64,000 nucleotides of DNA from Bacillus pumilus (GTDB lineage Bacteria; Bacillota; Bacilli; Bacillales; Bacillaceae): positions 744,001-808,000 of the forward strand of contig NZ_CP027116.1 of assembly GCF_003431975.1 (NCBI RefSeq), read 5' to 3'. The position numbers and the translations under genes were made by a program. Shown piece by piece: positions 16,120-27,081 of this stretch (its first letter is position 1; the number at the start of each line of letters is the position of its first letter). Under the pieces are notes generated by a model. That model searched no databases. It saw only the letters and a program-made list of their open reading frames with translations, and was not told where the DNA came from.

Positions 16120-16922
16120 GTGAAACCTGAAATCAATTGGATTCAAATCCCAAGCGGCTATGCAACAATCGGAAGTAATGAAGAAGATATGAAAAAGGCA
16201 TCAGAATTTTGGAAGGACAAGCTTCTCAATCCAACTTACGGCCGTGAGAAAAAATTTCAAAAATGGCTGTACAAAGAATTTCCATCCTATCAGCCGTATA
16301 TCAATGAATTTTTCATTTCAGATACGGTCGTCACCAATGAATGGTATCAAAGCTATTGTGATGAAACAGGTCAGTCGTACCCAGAGAGCTTAACAAGCAA
16401 AGCGCTTGGCGGGGGAAGGCTCATCCGGCTTGGGGCATGGAGATCGAGGAAGCCTTCTCCTTCTGCCAGTGGCTGAGCGGGAAACTTGGGATAGACGTGT
16501 CGATTCCTACTGAAGAAGAATGGGAATATGCTGCCCGGGGAAACACGAGAAATCAATACCCGTGGGGAAATGAGTTTGATCCCTCTTACTGTAATACACA
16601 CGAATCAAATATCGAAAAAACGACGCCTGTCCGTCAATACGAAAAGGGCAGATCCTTATTTGGTCTTTATGATATGGGGGGCAACGTCGAGGAATGGGTT
16701 AATACCAAATATCATGTGTACGAAGGCGGCATCGAGGTCGTAGATGATTTAACGGAATCGCTTGGCAATGATTACTACATTTTAAAAGGCGGCTCCTTTG
16801 CTAGAGGTGGAGATTTATGCAGAGTCGCCAGAAGACACGGGAAGCACCCAGATCCAGTTTTCCGATTTACTGGTTTTCGTGTAGTGACTCGTCAAAAACA
16901 ACATATAAAGGTGGGAGTGTAA
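16120..16922 (+). pseudogene. Formylglycine-generating-enzyme (SUMF1/FGE)-like protein, ToxD-like, with a frameshift
   Basis: The reading frame opens at GTG 16120 (INWIQIPSGYATIGSNEED, PYINEFFISDTVVTNEWYQ) and leaves frame at a G5 run, 16411-16415. The rest continues one frame over as HPAWGMEIEEAFSFCQWL, IPTEEEWEYAARGN, YPWGNEFD, GLYDMGGNVEEWV and ILKGGSFARGGDLCR to 16922. One extra G in the run joins both halves into a 267-residue FGE-sulfatase domain reading ALGGGKAHPAWGM. In the copper-cysteine segment only the second cysteine (GDLC) is kept. ToxD of toxoflavin clusters is of this family; its reaction is not settled. Either a real inactivating or phase-variable deletion or a homopolymer sequencing error. 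Confidence 0.75.
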
Positions 16923-16926
16923 AACC

Positions 16927-18684
16927 ATGCATAGAGGACCAATTACATCTGTTTTATCAACTCAGCAGGATCAAATTGTTTACACTGGCGGCTATGACCG
17001 CTGTATTTATCAGTGGAACCGGGCGACAGGAGAAGGAACGTTTATTGGAAGTCATGAGCACATCATTAACTCTTTATCTCTTTCTGAAAACGGAAAGTAT
17101 TTAGCGAGTGCATCGTCAGACTATACTATTCAATTGTATGATACACGCACTCATACCCACATTCGCACCTTATTCGGACATGCGGATGATGTAGAAGCCG
17201 TCGCTTTTGCAAAGCAGGATACCTTGCTTGTATCGGTATCGAGAGATAGAAGATGCTTAGTTTGGGATATCGAAACGGGAGCCATTTTAAGAGAATTTCA
17301 TGGACATAGCAAAGATGTATTAGCGGTATGGATACATGGCGATAAAGCCTATACAACAGGTGATGATGGCTATGTGCTTGTATGGCTGTATGATACAGGT
17401 GAAATTGTAGGTGAAATCGGTCCGTTTGATTATGAACTGGATACCATCAGCGGCAGCAATCAGAAAGAAGTGTTCGCACTTGGCAGAGACGATGGCACCG
17501 TTATTATTTATGATGCGGCTACTTTACAAGAGAAGAAAATCATCAAAGCCCATTTACAGGGTGTCAAGCGGGTGAATTTTTCTCCAAGCGGCAATTACTT
17601 GCTGACAGCAGGCTATGACCATTTAATTAAATTGTGGAATTATGAAACTGGGGATTTAGTCGATACACTGCTGCCTCATAAATATCAGTGGGAGCGCTCG
17701 CTTGTCTGGACGGAGGATGAGAAGTCCATCCTAGGAGCCAGCTTTGGAAAAACGTATTGTGAATGGTCTATTGAAGAGGGAAAAGTGGTATCAGATGAGA
17801 TCGAAATGGCGACTCCCTCTATTAATGATATTGCGCTGACTGATGCGGGAGATATTATCACAGCATCAGATGACGGAAAATTCAGAAAGAATGGAATTGA
17901 AATCGCTAAATCGACAGGCGTTTTAACAAATGGAGTGGCTGTCGCACGAGATGGAAGCTATTATGCGTGGGGAGATCATGCAAGTCAGGTGCATATTGTT
18001 CATGAATCATTGCAGCAAATGGTTTCGTTTGACCTGAACACAGGTCCAGTCAACAGCGTGTATTTCCACGAGGAGGATCGTCAATTCTATATTGGAACTT
18101 ACGGCGGTTATGTACATGTCATTTCGACAGAGCATTTAAAGGAAATCGGGCGCTCCAAAGCCCACGATTGTGCTGTTAAAGCGTTAAAAGTAGAAGGTGA
18201 TCATATCATCACAGCTGCGGTAGAAGGAACCATCTGTCTTTTAGATAAGAAGAGCTTGTCTTTAAAAGCGAAATATATCGGGGCGACAGAGCTGTTAAAT
18301 GACGTCTTCATTGATAGTAAAAGAGACCGTATTGCCATTGTCAGCCGTGACAAGAATGTGAGATTGTTTGATTTGCATACAGGGAGAATTTTAGACCAGC
18401 ATAATGAACACCAGTATTCGATTAAATCGGTCTCTGTCACAGACTCTGGTTATATTGTGAGTGGTGATTATTGGGGCTATATCGTTGTGTGGAATCCAGA
18501 GCTAGATGTCAATACCGGTCCAATTAGAATTGCGAAAAATGGCATTAGTGCCATCAGACAATTGGGCAATGATGTATACGCAAGCTCATATGACGGTGGT
18601 ATTTATCACATTCGAGAAGATGGTACGCATACAGAAGTACTGCGCTTATTTGAACAATTTCCGAAAGAAGTAATCTCTCATTAA
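16927..18684 (+). CDS. WD40 repeat protein, ToxC-like
   Basis: A 585-residue soluble protein made of two WD40 propellers or one long array. Repeats are visible as YLASASSDYTIQLYD, LLVSVSRDRRCLVWD, AYTTGDDGYVLVW, YLLTAGYDHLIKLWN, IAIVSRDKNVRLFD and IVSGDYWGYIVVWN. There is no signal peptide or catalytic motif. WD40 proteins are uncommon in Bacillus. A WD-repeat protein beside an FGE-like protein, a cyclohydrolase II and a RibD is the specific hallmark of toxoflavin loci (ToxC). It starts 4 bp after the FGE-like gene. Its role is unknown; a scaffold holding the unstable pyrimidine intermediates is one idea. Confidence 0.8.
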   Translation: MHRGPITSVLSTQQDQIVYTGGYDRCIYQWNRATGEGTFIGSHEHIINSLSLSENGKYLASASSDYTIQLYDTRTHTHIRTLFGHADDVEAVAFAKQDTLLVSVSRDRRCLVWDIETGAILREFHGHSKDVLAVWIHGDKAYTTGDDGYVLVWLYDTGEIVGEIGPFDYELDTISGSNQKEVFALGRDDGTVIIYDAATLQEKKIIKAHLQGVKRVNFSPSGNYLLTAGYDHLIKLWNYETGDLVDTLLPHKYQWERSLVWTEDEKSILGASFGKTYCEWSIEEGKVVSDEIEMATPSINDIALTDAGDIITASDDGKFRKNGIEIAKSTGVLTNGVAVARDGSYYAWGDHASQVHIVHESLQQMVSFDLNTGPVNSVYFHEEDRQFYIGTYGGYVHVISTEHLKEIGRSKAHDCAVKALKVEGDHIITAAVEGTICLLDKKSLSLKAKYIGATELLNDVFIDSKRDRIAIVSRDKNVRLFDLHTGRILDQHNEHQYSIKSVSVTDSGYIVSGDYWGYIVVWNPELDVNTGPIRIAKNGISAIRQLGNDVYASSYDGGIYHIREDGTHTEVLRLFEQFPKEVISH

Positions 18685-18711
18685 GAAAAAGAATGTAAGC
18701 GGGGGATTCTC

Positions 18712-18897
18712 ATGATAAGTGTTTGCAAGGAACATATGAAAAAAGGCCTGACGGTACTCAATTGTCCGCATGTGCTCCTCATTAATAAATATGAATGTCG
18801 CAAATGCTGTTTTTGTAAACAACGAGCCTCATATAAACTTTTTTATTCCTTGCCTTACTATGATCGATCTGAAAAGAGACGGATGGAAAAAATATAG
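18712..18897 (+). CDS. Small CxxH/CxxC zinc-ribbon-like protein
   Basis: A 61-residue frame, 27 bp after the WD40 gene, with MISVCKEHMKKG at the start and YECRKCCFCKQRASYKL in the middle. The CxxH plus CxxC arrangement suggests a single structural zinc site and resembles short CxxH/CxxC proteins known from Bacillus. GGGGGA precedes the ATG. It sits inside the cluster, before a 12-bp terminator-like hairpin. Function is unknown. It could be a regulator or a chance frame, though the cysteine pattern argues for a real gene. Confidence 0.55.
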   Translation: MISVCKEHMKKGLTVLNCPHVLLINKYECRKCCFCKQRASYKLFYSLPYYDRSEKRRMEKI

Positions 18898-18908
18898 CAC
18901 ATGAGAAT

Positions 18909-18937
18909 AGAACTCCTTCATTTCCTGAAGGAGTTCT
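18909..18937 (+). terminator. Hairpin between the Cys protein and the deaminase gene
   Basis: AGAACTCCTTCA and TGAAGGAGTTCT form a perfect 12-bp stem with a TTTCC loop, followed by TTCCCTT. The T-tract is poor, so it may only attenuate expression of the downstream deaminase gene, 30 bp away. Confidence 0.55.
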
Positions 18938-18967
18938 TTCCCTTGAAAGAGAGGAAAGGAGATTCAC

Positions 18968-21992
<3,025 letters not shown>

Positions 21993-22003
21993 TAGGCACA
22001 CAG

Positions 22004-22034
22004 GGATGACTCAATCATGGGTCGTCCTTTTTTG
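22004..22034 (+). terminator. Terminator of the collagen-like gene
   Basis: GGATGACTCA pairs with TGGGTCGTCC (two G-U pairs) around ATCA, followed by TTTTTTG. Confidence 0.8.
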
Positions 22035-22128
22035 TTTTGAATGAATTTTCTCTTAACTTAGTGAGAAAAAGTGATATGATTTTCATAGAGTCTAGTCGAT
22101 GAATCTAGTTGAATTAGGGGTTGTGGCG

Positions 22129-23730
22129 GTGAGGATGGGCAAAAGGAAAGTCACTTTACAAACGAAAATTTTGGGGTTAATTATTGGCCTTTTACTTGTT
22201 GTTATTGCATTATTGACCATTTGTTTTGGTTATTTGCAGACATCAGAAAGGCAGCGTCAAGCTGAACAGCTGGCGGTGCAAACCGCTAGAACGATATCAT
22301 ATATGCCACCCATTAAAATATCAGTGGCCACGGGAGATTCCCAAAATGAAGAACAGGCTGTACTTGAGCAAATGAAGGAGCAAGTAAGAGCGCATGTCAT
22401 TTTTATCACCAATCAAAAAGGTAAGGTTCTTTTTCATACGAATCATGAGGATGTCGGGAAAACCATCAGTGTTTCGGAAGGAAGAAGTACACTGCTGTTT
22501 GGAGGAACCTCTATATCGATGGGTCATTCTAAAGGTGAAACCGTTGTCAGAGGCAGTGCTCCGATTATGAAAGAAACGGGCAAGCATGAAGAAATTATTG
22601 GCACAGTTACCGTCGAATTTTTAAAAAAGGAAATCGATCAAGCGACAGCCCATCAACTATTCAAGCTTAGCTATATTGCCCTTCTTGTGCTTTTGCCTGG
22701 CATATTCGGCGCGATTTTTTTAACAAGGAGTATCCGCAAAGATACATTAGGGCTTGAACCGCATGAAATTGCATCATTATTTCGAGAAAGAGAAGCGATG
22801 CTGCTTGCTATAAAAGAAGGGATTATTGCATTTGACCGCAAAGGTGCGATTACGATGATGAATACATCTGCTGAACACATGCTGCGCGTATCATCTGATC
22901 TGCCGCTTCACATTGACCAAGTCTTGCCAAAAGCCAATCTCCTTTCGTATTTAAAGGCAGAGACGATTGAATCGAACATCGAAACCGTCGTCAATGATAA
23001 AACCTATGTCTTGAATGTGAAAAAAGTGGTGCAGGACCACCAAGTCTTTGGAGGAATTGTGAGCTTCAGGGAGAAAACAGAGCTGACGAAGCTGTTGGAT
23101 ACATTGACAGAGGTAAGCCAATATTCAGAAGACCTTAGAGCACAAACACACGAATTTTCAAATAAGCTGTACGCTATTTTAGGCTTGCTTGAGCTGAAGC
23201 AAGTGGATGAAGCCATTGACTTAATTAAAGAAGAATATACACTTCAAAATCGCCAGCATGATTTACTCATGAAGCAAATTCGTTCTCCGAAAATACAGGC
23301 CATTTTATTAGGGAAGCTAGGAAAGGCATCTGAGAAAAAGGTTCATTTTCACATTGATGAAAATAGTTCATTGGAGCCGCTCCCAGCACACTTAAGTCTC
23401 TCTCACTTTATCACCGTCATTGGCAATCTCGTAGACAATGCGTTTGAGGCTGTATTGAATAGGGAGAATAGAGAAGTAAGCTTGTTCATCACAGATATTG
23501 GATTTGATATTATCATAGAGGTGTCTGATTCAGGGGATGGTGTCAATGACGAAGCCATTTCACAACTTTTCACAAGAGGCCATTCATCTAAGGGAGAAGG
23601 ACGAGGTTATGGACTTGCCAATGTCAAAGAAGTGCTGGACGAACTCGGGGGCTGGATTGAAGTGACGAATCAAAAAGAAGGCGGTGCGATCTTCACTGCA
23701 TACATACCGAAAGGCACAGAGGGGGAATAA
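22129..23730 (+). CDS. citS: Sensor histidine kinase CitS
   Basis: A 533-residue DcuS/CitA-type sensor kinase for citrate. It has TM1 at about residues 12-35, an extracytoplasmic sensor domain, TM2 near 190-210, and a cytoplasmic PAS domain with EREAMLLAIKEGIIAFDRKG. The phosphoacceptor histidine is in LRAQTHEFSNKLYAILGLLEL near residue 350, and the ATPase motifs are NLVDNAFEA, DSGDGV and GYGLANVK. It pairs with CitT to switch on citM. GTG 22129 sits 8 bp after AGGGG at 22116-22120. ATG 22135 is close behind and ATG 22099 has no ribosome binding site. Confidence 0.88.
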   Translation: MRMGKRKVTLQTKILGLIIGLLLVVIALLTICFGYLQTSERQRQAEQLAVQTARTISYMPPIKISVATGDSQNEEQAVLEQMKEQVRAHVIFITNQKGKVLFHTNHEDVGKTISVSEGRSTLLFGGTSISMGHSKGETVVRGSAPIMKETGKHEEIIGTVTVEFLKKEIDQATAHQLFKLSYIALLVLLPGIFGAIFLTRSIRKDTLGLEPHEIASLFREREAMLLAIKEGIIAFDRKGAITMMNTSAEHMLRVSSDLPLHIDQVLPKANLLSYLKAETIESNIETVVNDKTYVLNVKKVVQDHQVFGGIVSFREKTELTKLLDTLTEVSQYSEDLRAQTHEFSNKLYAILGLLELKQVDEAIDLIKEEYTLQNRQHDLLMKQIRSPKIQAILLGKLGKASEKKVHFHIDENSSLEPLPAHLSLSHFITVIGNLVDNAFEAVLNRENREVSLFITDIGFDIIIEVSDSGDGVNDEAISQLFTRGHSSKGEGRGYGLANVKEVLDELGGWIEVTNQKEGGAIFTAYIPKGTEGE

Positions 23731-24432
23731 ATGGTGATGAAGGTACTCATTGCGGAGGATGATTTTCGAATCGCTGCGATTCATGAATCTTATATACAAA
23801 AGGTACAAGGCTTTCAAGTTGCCGGAAAGGCAAAGAGTGCAAAGGATATATGGGCGGCACTTCAAAAAGAACAGGTTGATCTCATTTTACTCGATGTGTA
23901 TATGCCTGATGAGCTCGGTACGAACCTTTTGCCGCTGTTAAGAGAACGCTATCCAGAAGTAGATGTGATCATCATCACGGCTGCAACGGAAACGACACTA
24001 TTAAGAGAAGCCCTGCAATACGGAGTGGTTCATTATTTAATCAAACCCGTAACCGCACAAAAGTTTGAACAAGTTTTAACCGAATATAAGCAGAAGAAAG
24101 ACATCATTAATTCTAAGGATGAAGTCAATCAAACGTTGATTGATTTGTTTTTTGGACAGATGCAGGATGAACCAAAGGAAAAGGATGACAAGGACCTGCC
24201 TACAGGCATCAATTCACTGACTTTGGACAAGGTGAAAACATTGATGGCATCAGAGAATAGCGGGGTTACAGCGGAAGAGATCGGTGAAAAAATGGGGGCA
24301 TCACGCACAACAGCAAGGCGGTACGTCGAGTATCTCGTGACAACAGGAGAATGCCGGGCAGAGCTTGCGTACGGAATCATTGGCAGACCAGAACGAAAAT
24401 ATTATCCTGCCAAAAAGCAAGCGGAGTCATAA
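23731..24432 (+). CDS. citT: Response regulator CitT
   Basis: A 233-residue protein. The receiver domain has IAEDDFR at the start, the phosphorylation Asp in LILLDVYMPDELG near residue 55, and Lys in HYLIKPV near 106. The C-terminus has a helix-turn-helix of the CitB/DcuR type (TAEEIGEKMGASRTTARRYVEYL). The start codon follows the citS stop directly, so translation is probably coupled; ATG 23737 is an alternative start. It is expected to activate citM in response to citrate. Confidence 0.88.
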   Translation: MVMKVLIAEDDFRIAAIHESYIQKVQGFQVAGKAKSAKDIWAALQKEQVDLILLDVYMPDELGTNLLPLLRERYPEVDVIIITAATETTLLREALQYGVVHYLIKPVTAQKFEQVLTEYKQKKDIINSKDEVNQTLIDLFFGQMQDEPKEKDDKDLPTGINSLTLDKVKTLMASENSGVTAEEIGEKMGASRTTARRYVEYLVTTGECRAELAYGIIGRPERKYYPAKKQAES

Positions 24433-24434
24433 AA

Positions 24435-25412
24435 ATGAAAAAAGGAATATGCCTTGTTATCATGATCTGCCTTTGTCTATCGCTCACCTTTAATGAAAAA
24501 AGAGCAGGAGAGTCTTTTCTGAATCAGAATCCATTATATATTGTGGTGTCTGGTGTCCCTGACGGCGGCTTTGATCAAACAGCTCAGGTAATGAAATCAG
24601 TGCTTGAACAAGAGAAGCTAGTGAAACGGCCGGTGAATATCCTCTATCAAAGAGGCGGAACGGTGGATAAAGGATGGACTTATATGATGGAGCGAGATGC
24701 CCATTATATTAGTTTGAATTCAAGCTTATTATTAAGCCGTAATTTACTAGGCAGCAGTAACGTGACCATGAACGATGTCACCCCGCTCGCCATTCTTGCT
24801 GAAGAGTGGCAGGTTGTTGCAGTCCCTGTTGACTCTCCTTTCGCAAATGGGAAGGAGTTATTACACACACTAAAGAAAAAACCAGATTCCTTAAAGATTG
24901 GGTTTGCCCCTGACTTTGGAAACGATGATCAAATCTCATTCGCACGAGCTGCCGAAATGGCAGAAATTGATCCATACCGCATTCAGTTTTTGAAATTTGA
25001 CAGTGCAGATGATTTGTTTCAAGCGCTGATTGACCATGAGGTGGATGCAGCCACGACCACGATCACAGAGGTTCGTCATGATTATGAAAAGAAAAGGCTA
25101 AAGCTTGTGGCAACCACAACGAATCAGCGTTTAGAGGGATTTGAAGATGTGCCGACTTGGAAAGAGCAAGGCATCCCGCTCATCTTTTCTCATTGGCGTG
25201 GTGTGATGGGACCAAAACAGATGGATCAGCACGACATTCGTGAATGGGATCAGCTTCTTTATCAAATGACACAAACGAAGTCTTGGAAAAAGCAAATGAA
25301 GCAAAAGGGCTGGACAAGTCGTTACAGGAACAGCAAAGAGGCTAAGGTTTTTATGGAAGATCAATTAAGACGATATGAGCAGTTTATTCAAGGAGAACAA
25401 GCGGTCGAGTGA
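24435..25412 (+). CDS. yflP: Tricarboxylate-binding protein YflP (TctC/Bug family)
   Basis: A 325-residue secreted protein. A hydrophobic signal segment (residues 4-16) is followed by a TctC-type solute-binding fold: VSGVPDGGFDQTAQVM near residue 37, YVV-like strands, and SHWRGVMGP near 256 typical of Bug proteins. No TctA/TctB membrane partners are present. It stands between citT and citM as in B. subtilis, so it may assist citrate sensing by CitS rather than transport. It begins 2 bp after the citT stop. Confidence 0.82.
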   Translation: MKKGICLVIMICLCLSLTFNEKRAGESFLNQNPLYIVVSGVPDGGFDQTAQVMKSVLEQEKLVKRPVNILYQRGGTVDKGWTYMMERDAHYISLNSSLLLSRNLLGSSNVTMNDVTPLAILAEEWQVVAVPVDSPFANGKELLHTLKKKPDSLKIGFAPDFGNDDQISFARAAEMAEIDPYRIQFLKFDSADDLFQALIDHEVDAATTTITEVRHDYEKKRLKLVATTTNQRLEGFEDVPTWKEQGIPLIFSHWRGVMGPKQMDQHDIREWDQLLYQMTQTKSWKKQMKQKGWTSRYRNSKEAKVFMEDQLRRYEQFIQGEQAVE

Positions 25413-25571
25413 GACCGCTTTTTTTCATGGAATCAATCAAAACCACAGGTTGAACAAAATGAACAAAAAGCATTTATCGACCGAAAAAGAATTAAAATTC
25501 ATAATATTTACTTCAATTCAGGCGTCAGATATCATGACAGAAAGGGTTGGAAATGGGATACCAACATTTAA

Positions 25572-25585
25572 TGAAAGCGTATACA
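25572..25585 (+). promoter_or_regulatory. cre-like site upstream of citM
   Basis: TGAAAGCGTATACA matches the catabolite-responsive element TGWNANCGNTNWCA at 13 of 14 positions. It lies just before the citM ribosome binding site. CcpA repression of citM is known in B. subtilis. Confidence 0.5.
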
Positions 25586-25603
25586 ACATAAGGGGTGAAC
25601 AAA

Positions 25604-26902
25604 GTGCTAGCAATCTTAGGATTTCTTATGATGGTTGTATTTATGGTTTTGATTATGACGAAACGTATGTCTGTTTTAACGGCATTGGTGTTAACACCAA
25701 TTGCATTTGCTCTTATTGCTGGATTTCATTTTACTGAAATTTCAGACATGATTGTCAAAGGTGTACAGCAAGTTGCACCGACAGCGGTCATGATTATGTT
25801 TGCGATTTTGTATTTTGGCATTATGATTGATGCAGGTTTATTTGATCCAATGGTGGCAAAAATTTTAAACATTGTGAAAGGCGATCCATTAAAAATTGTT
25901 GTCGGCACAGCTGTCCTGACCATGCTTGTCGCACTTGATGGTGACGGAACCACAACGTATATGATTACAACAACAGCGATGCTTCCGTTATTTACGCTGC
26001 TTGGCATCCGGCCGATTATTTTAGCGGGAATTGCTGGAGTCGGCATGGGAATTATGAATACGATTCCATGGGGAGGAGCTACACCTAGAGCGGCGAGTGC
26101 ACTTGGCGTTGACCCGTCACTTTTATTTGGTCCGATGATTCCGGTCGTTGGTGCAGGGGTTTTGAGTATGATTGTTGTGGCATACTTTCTTGGGAAGTCT
26201 GAAAGAAAACGGCTTGGTGTCATTGAACTCGAACAGCCGATTCATGCAAATGAAATGGCAGCGGCACTACAGGATGATATCAAACGACCAAAACTTTGGT
26301 GGTTTAACCTGACACTTACGTTGTTATTGGTGCTTCTTCTTGTCTCAGGAAAGGTCAGCTTAACGGTTCTATTTGTACTTGCATTCTGTGTGGCGATTAT
26401 CGTGAACTATCCGAACCTTGAACAGCAGCGTGAGCGGATTGCGGCTCATTCAACCAACGTTTTAGCCATAGCTTCGATGATATTTGCGGCAGGTGTTTTT
26501 ACAGGTATCTTAACGGGGACGAAAATGGTCGATGAAATGGCGATTTCGATTGTATCTGCGATTCCAGAGCAGCTTGGCGGCTTTATTCCAGTCATTGTTG
26601 CGTTAACAAGCGGGATATTTACGTTCTTTATGCCAAATGATGCATACTTTTACGGGGTACTGCCGATCCTATCAGAAACAGCGGCAGCATATGGTGTCGA
26701 TCAAATTGAGATTGCGAGAGCTTCTATTATTGGTCAGCCGATTCATATGTTAAGCCCACTTGTTCCATCGACTCATTTACTTGTTGGACTTGTTGGCGTA
26801 TCACTGGATCAGCATCAGAAATTTGGTATGAAATGGGCTGTGCTTGCAGTCGTTGCCATGACGGTCATGTCGGTACTCATTGGGGCCATCTCCATTTGGT
26901 AA
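25604..26902 (+). CDS. citM: Mg2+-citrate transporter CitM
   Basis: A 432-residue CitMHS-family secondary transporter with about 11-12 membrane segments, closely resembling B. subtilis CitM (ALDGDGTTTYMITTTAMLPL, NTIPWGGATPRAASALGVDP, FFMPNDAYFYGVLPIL). It takes up citrate complexed with Mg2+ (or Ni, Co, Mn, Zn) in symport with protons. GTG 25604 was chosen with AGGGG 8 bp upstream; the frame also opens at GTG 25595, which overlaps that site. It is controlled by CitST and probably CcpA. Confidence 0.9.
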   Translation: MLAILGFLMMVVFMVLIMTKRMSVLTALVLTPIAFALIAGFHFTEISDMIVKGVQQVAPTAVMIMFAILYFGIMIDAGLFDPMVAKILNIVKGDPLKIVVGTAVLTMLVALDGDGTTTYMITTTAMLPLFTLLGIRPIILAGIAGVGMGIMNTIPWGGATPRAASALGVDPSLLFGPMIPVVGAGVLSMIVVAYFLGKSERKRLGVIELEQPIHANEMAAALQDDIKRPKLWWFNLTLTLLLVLLLVSGKVSLTVLFVLAFCVAIIVNYPNLEQQRERIAAHSTNVLAIASMIFAAGVFTGILTGTKMVDEMAISIVSAIPEQLGGFIPVIVALTSGIFTFFMPNDAYFYGVLPILSETAAAYGVDQIEIARASIIGQPIHMLSPLVPSTHLLVGLVGVSLDQHQKFGMKWAVLAVVAMTVMSVLIGAISIW

Positions 26903-26911
26903 ATAAAAGAG

Positions 26912-26940
26912 TGTCTGCTATCTGAGCAGGCATTTTTTTT
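26912..26940 (+). terminator. citM terminator
   Basis: TGTCTGCT pairs with AGCAGGCA (one G-U pair) around ATCTG, followed by eight T. Confidence 0.85.
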
Positions 26941-27081
26941 AGGTCATATTGCCGGGCAGGCTCGATTCATTTGCCCTATACAAAGTCACTCTTGTTCCTC
27001 CAAAAGATATATTTTTGAAAAATACTGACACTTTTACTGTTTTTTTCTTTATAATGCAAATCAACGAAGGGAGAGGATAGC

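Noticed and set aside
16405..16420. Programmed -1 ribosomal frameshift in the FGE-like gene
   Set aside because: The site (GGC GGG GGA AGG) is not a standard slippery heptamer, since the P-site tRNA would mispair after slipping, and I see no downstream pseudoknot. A one-base loss or sequencing error is simpler.
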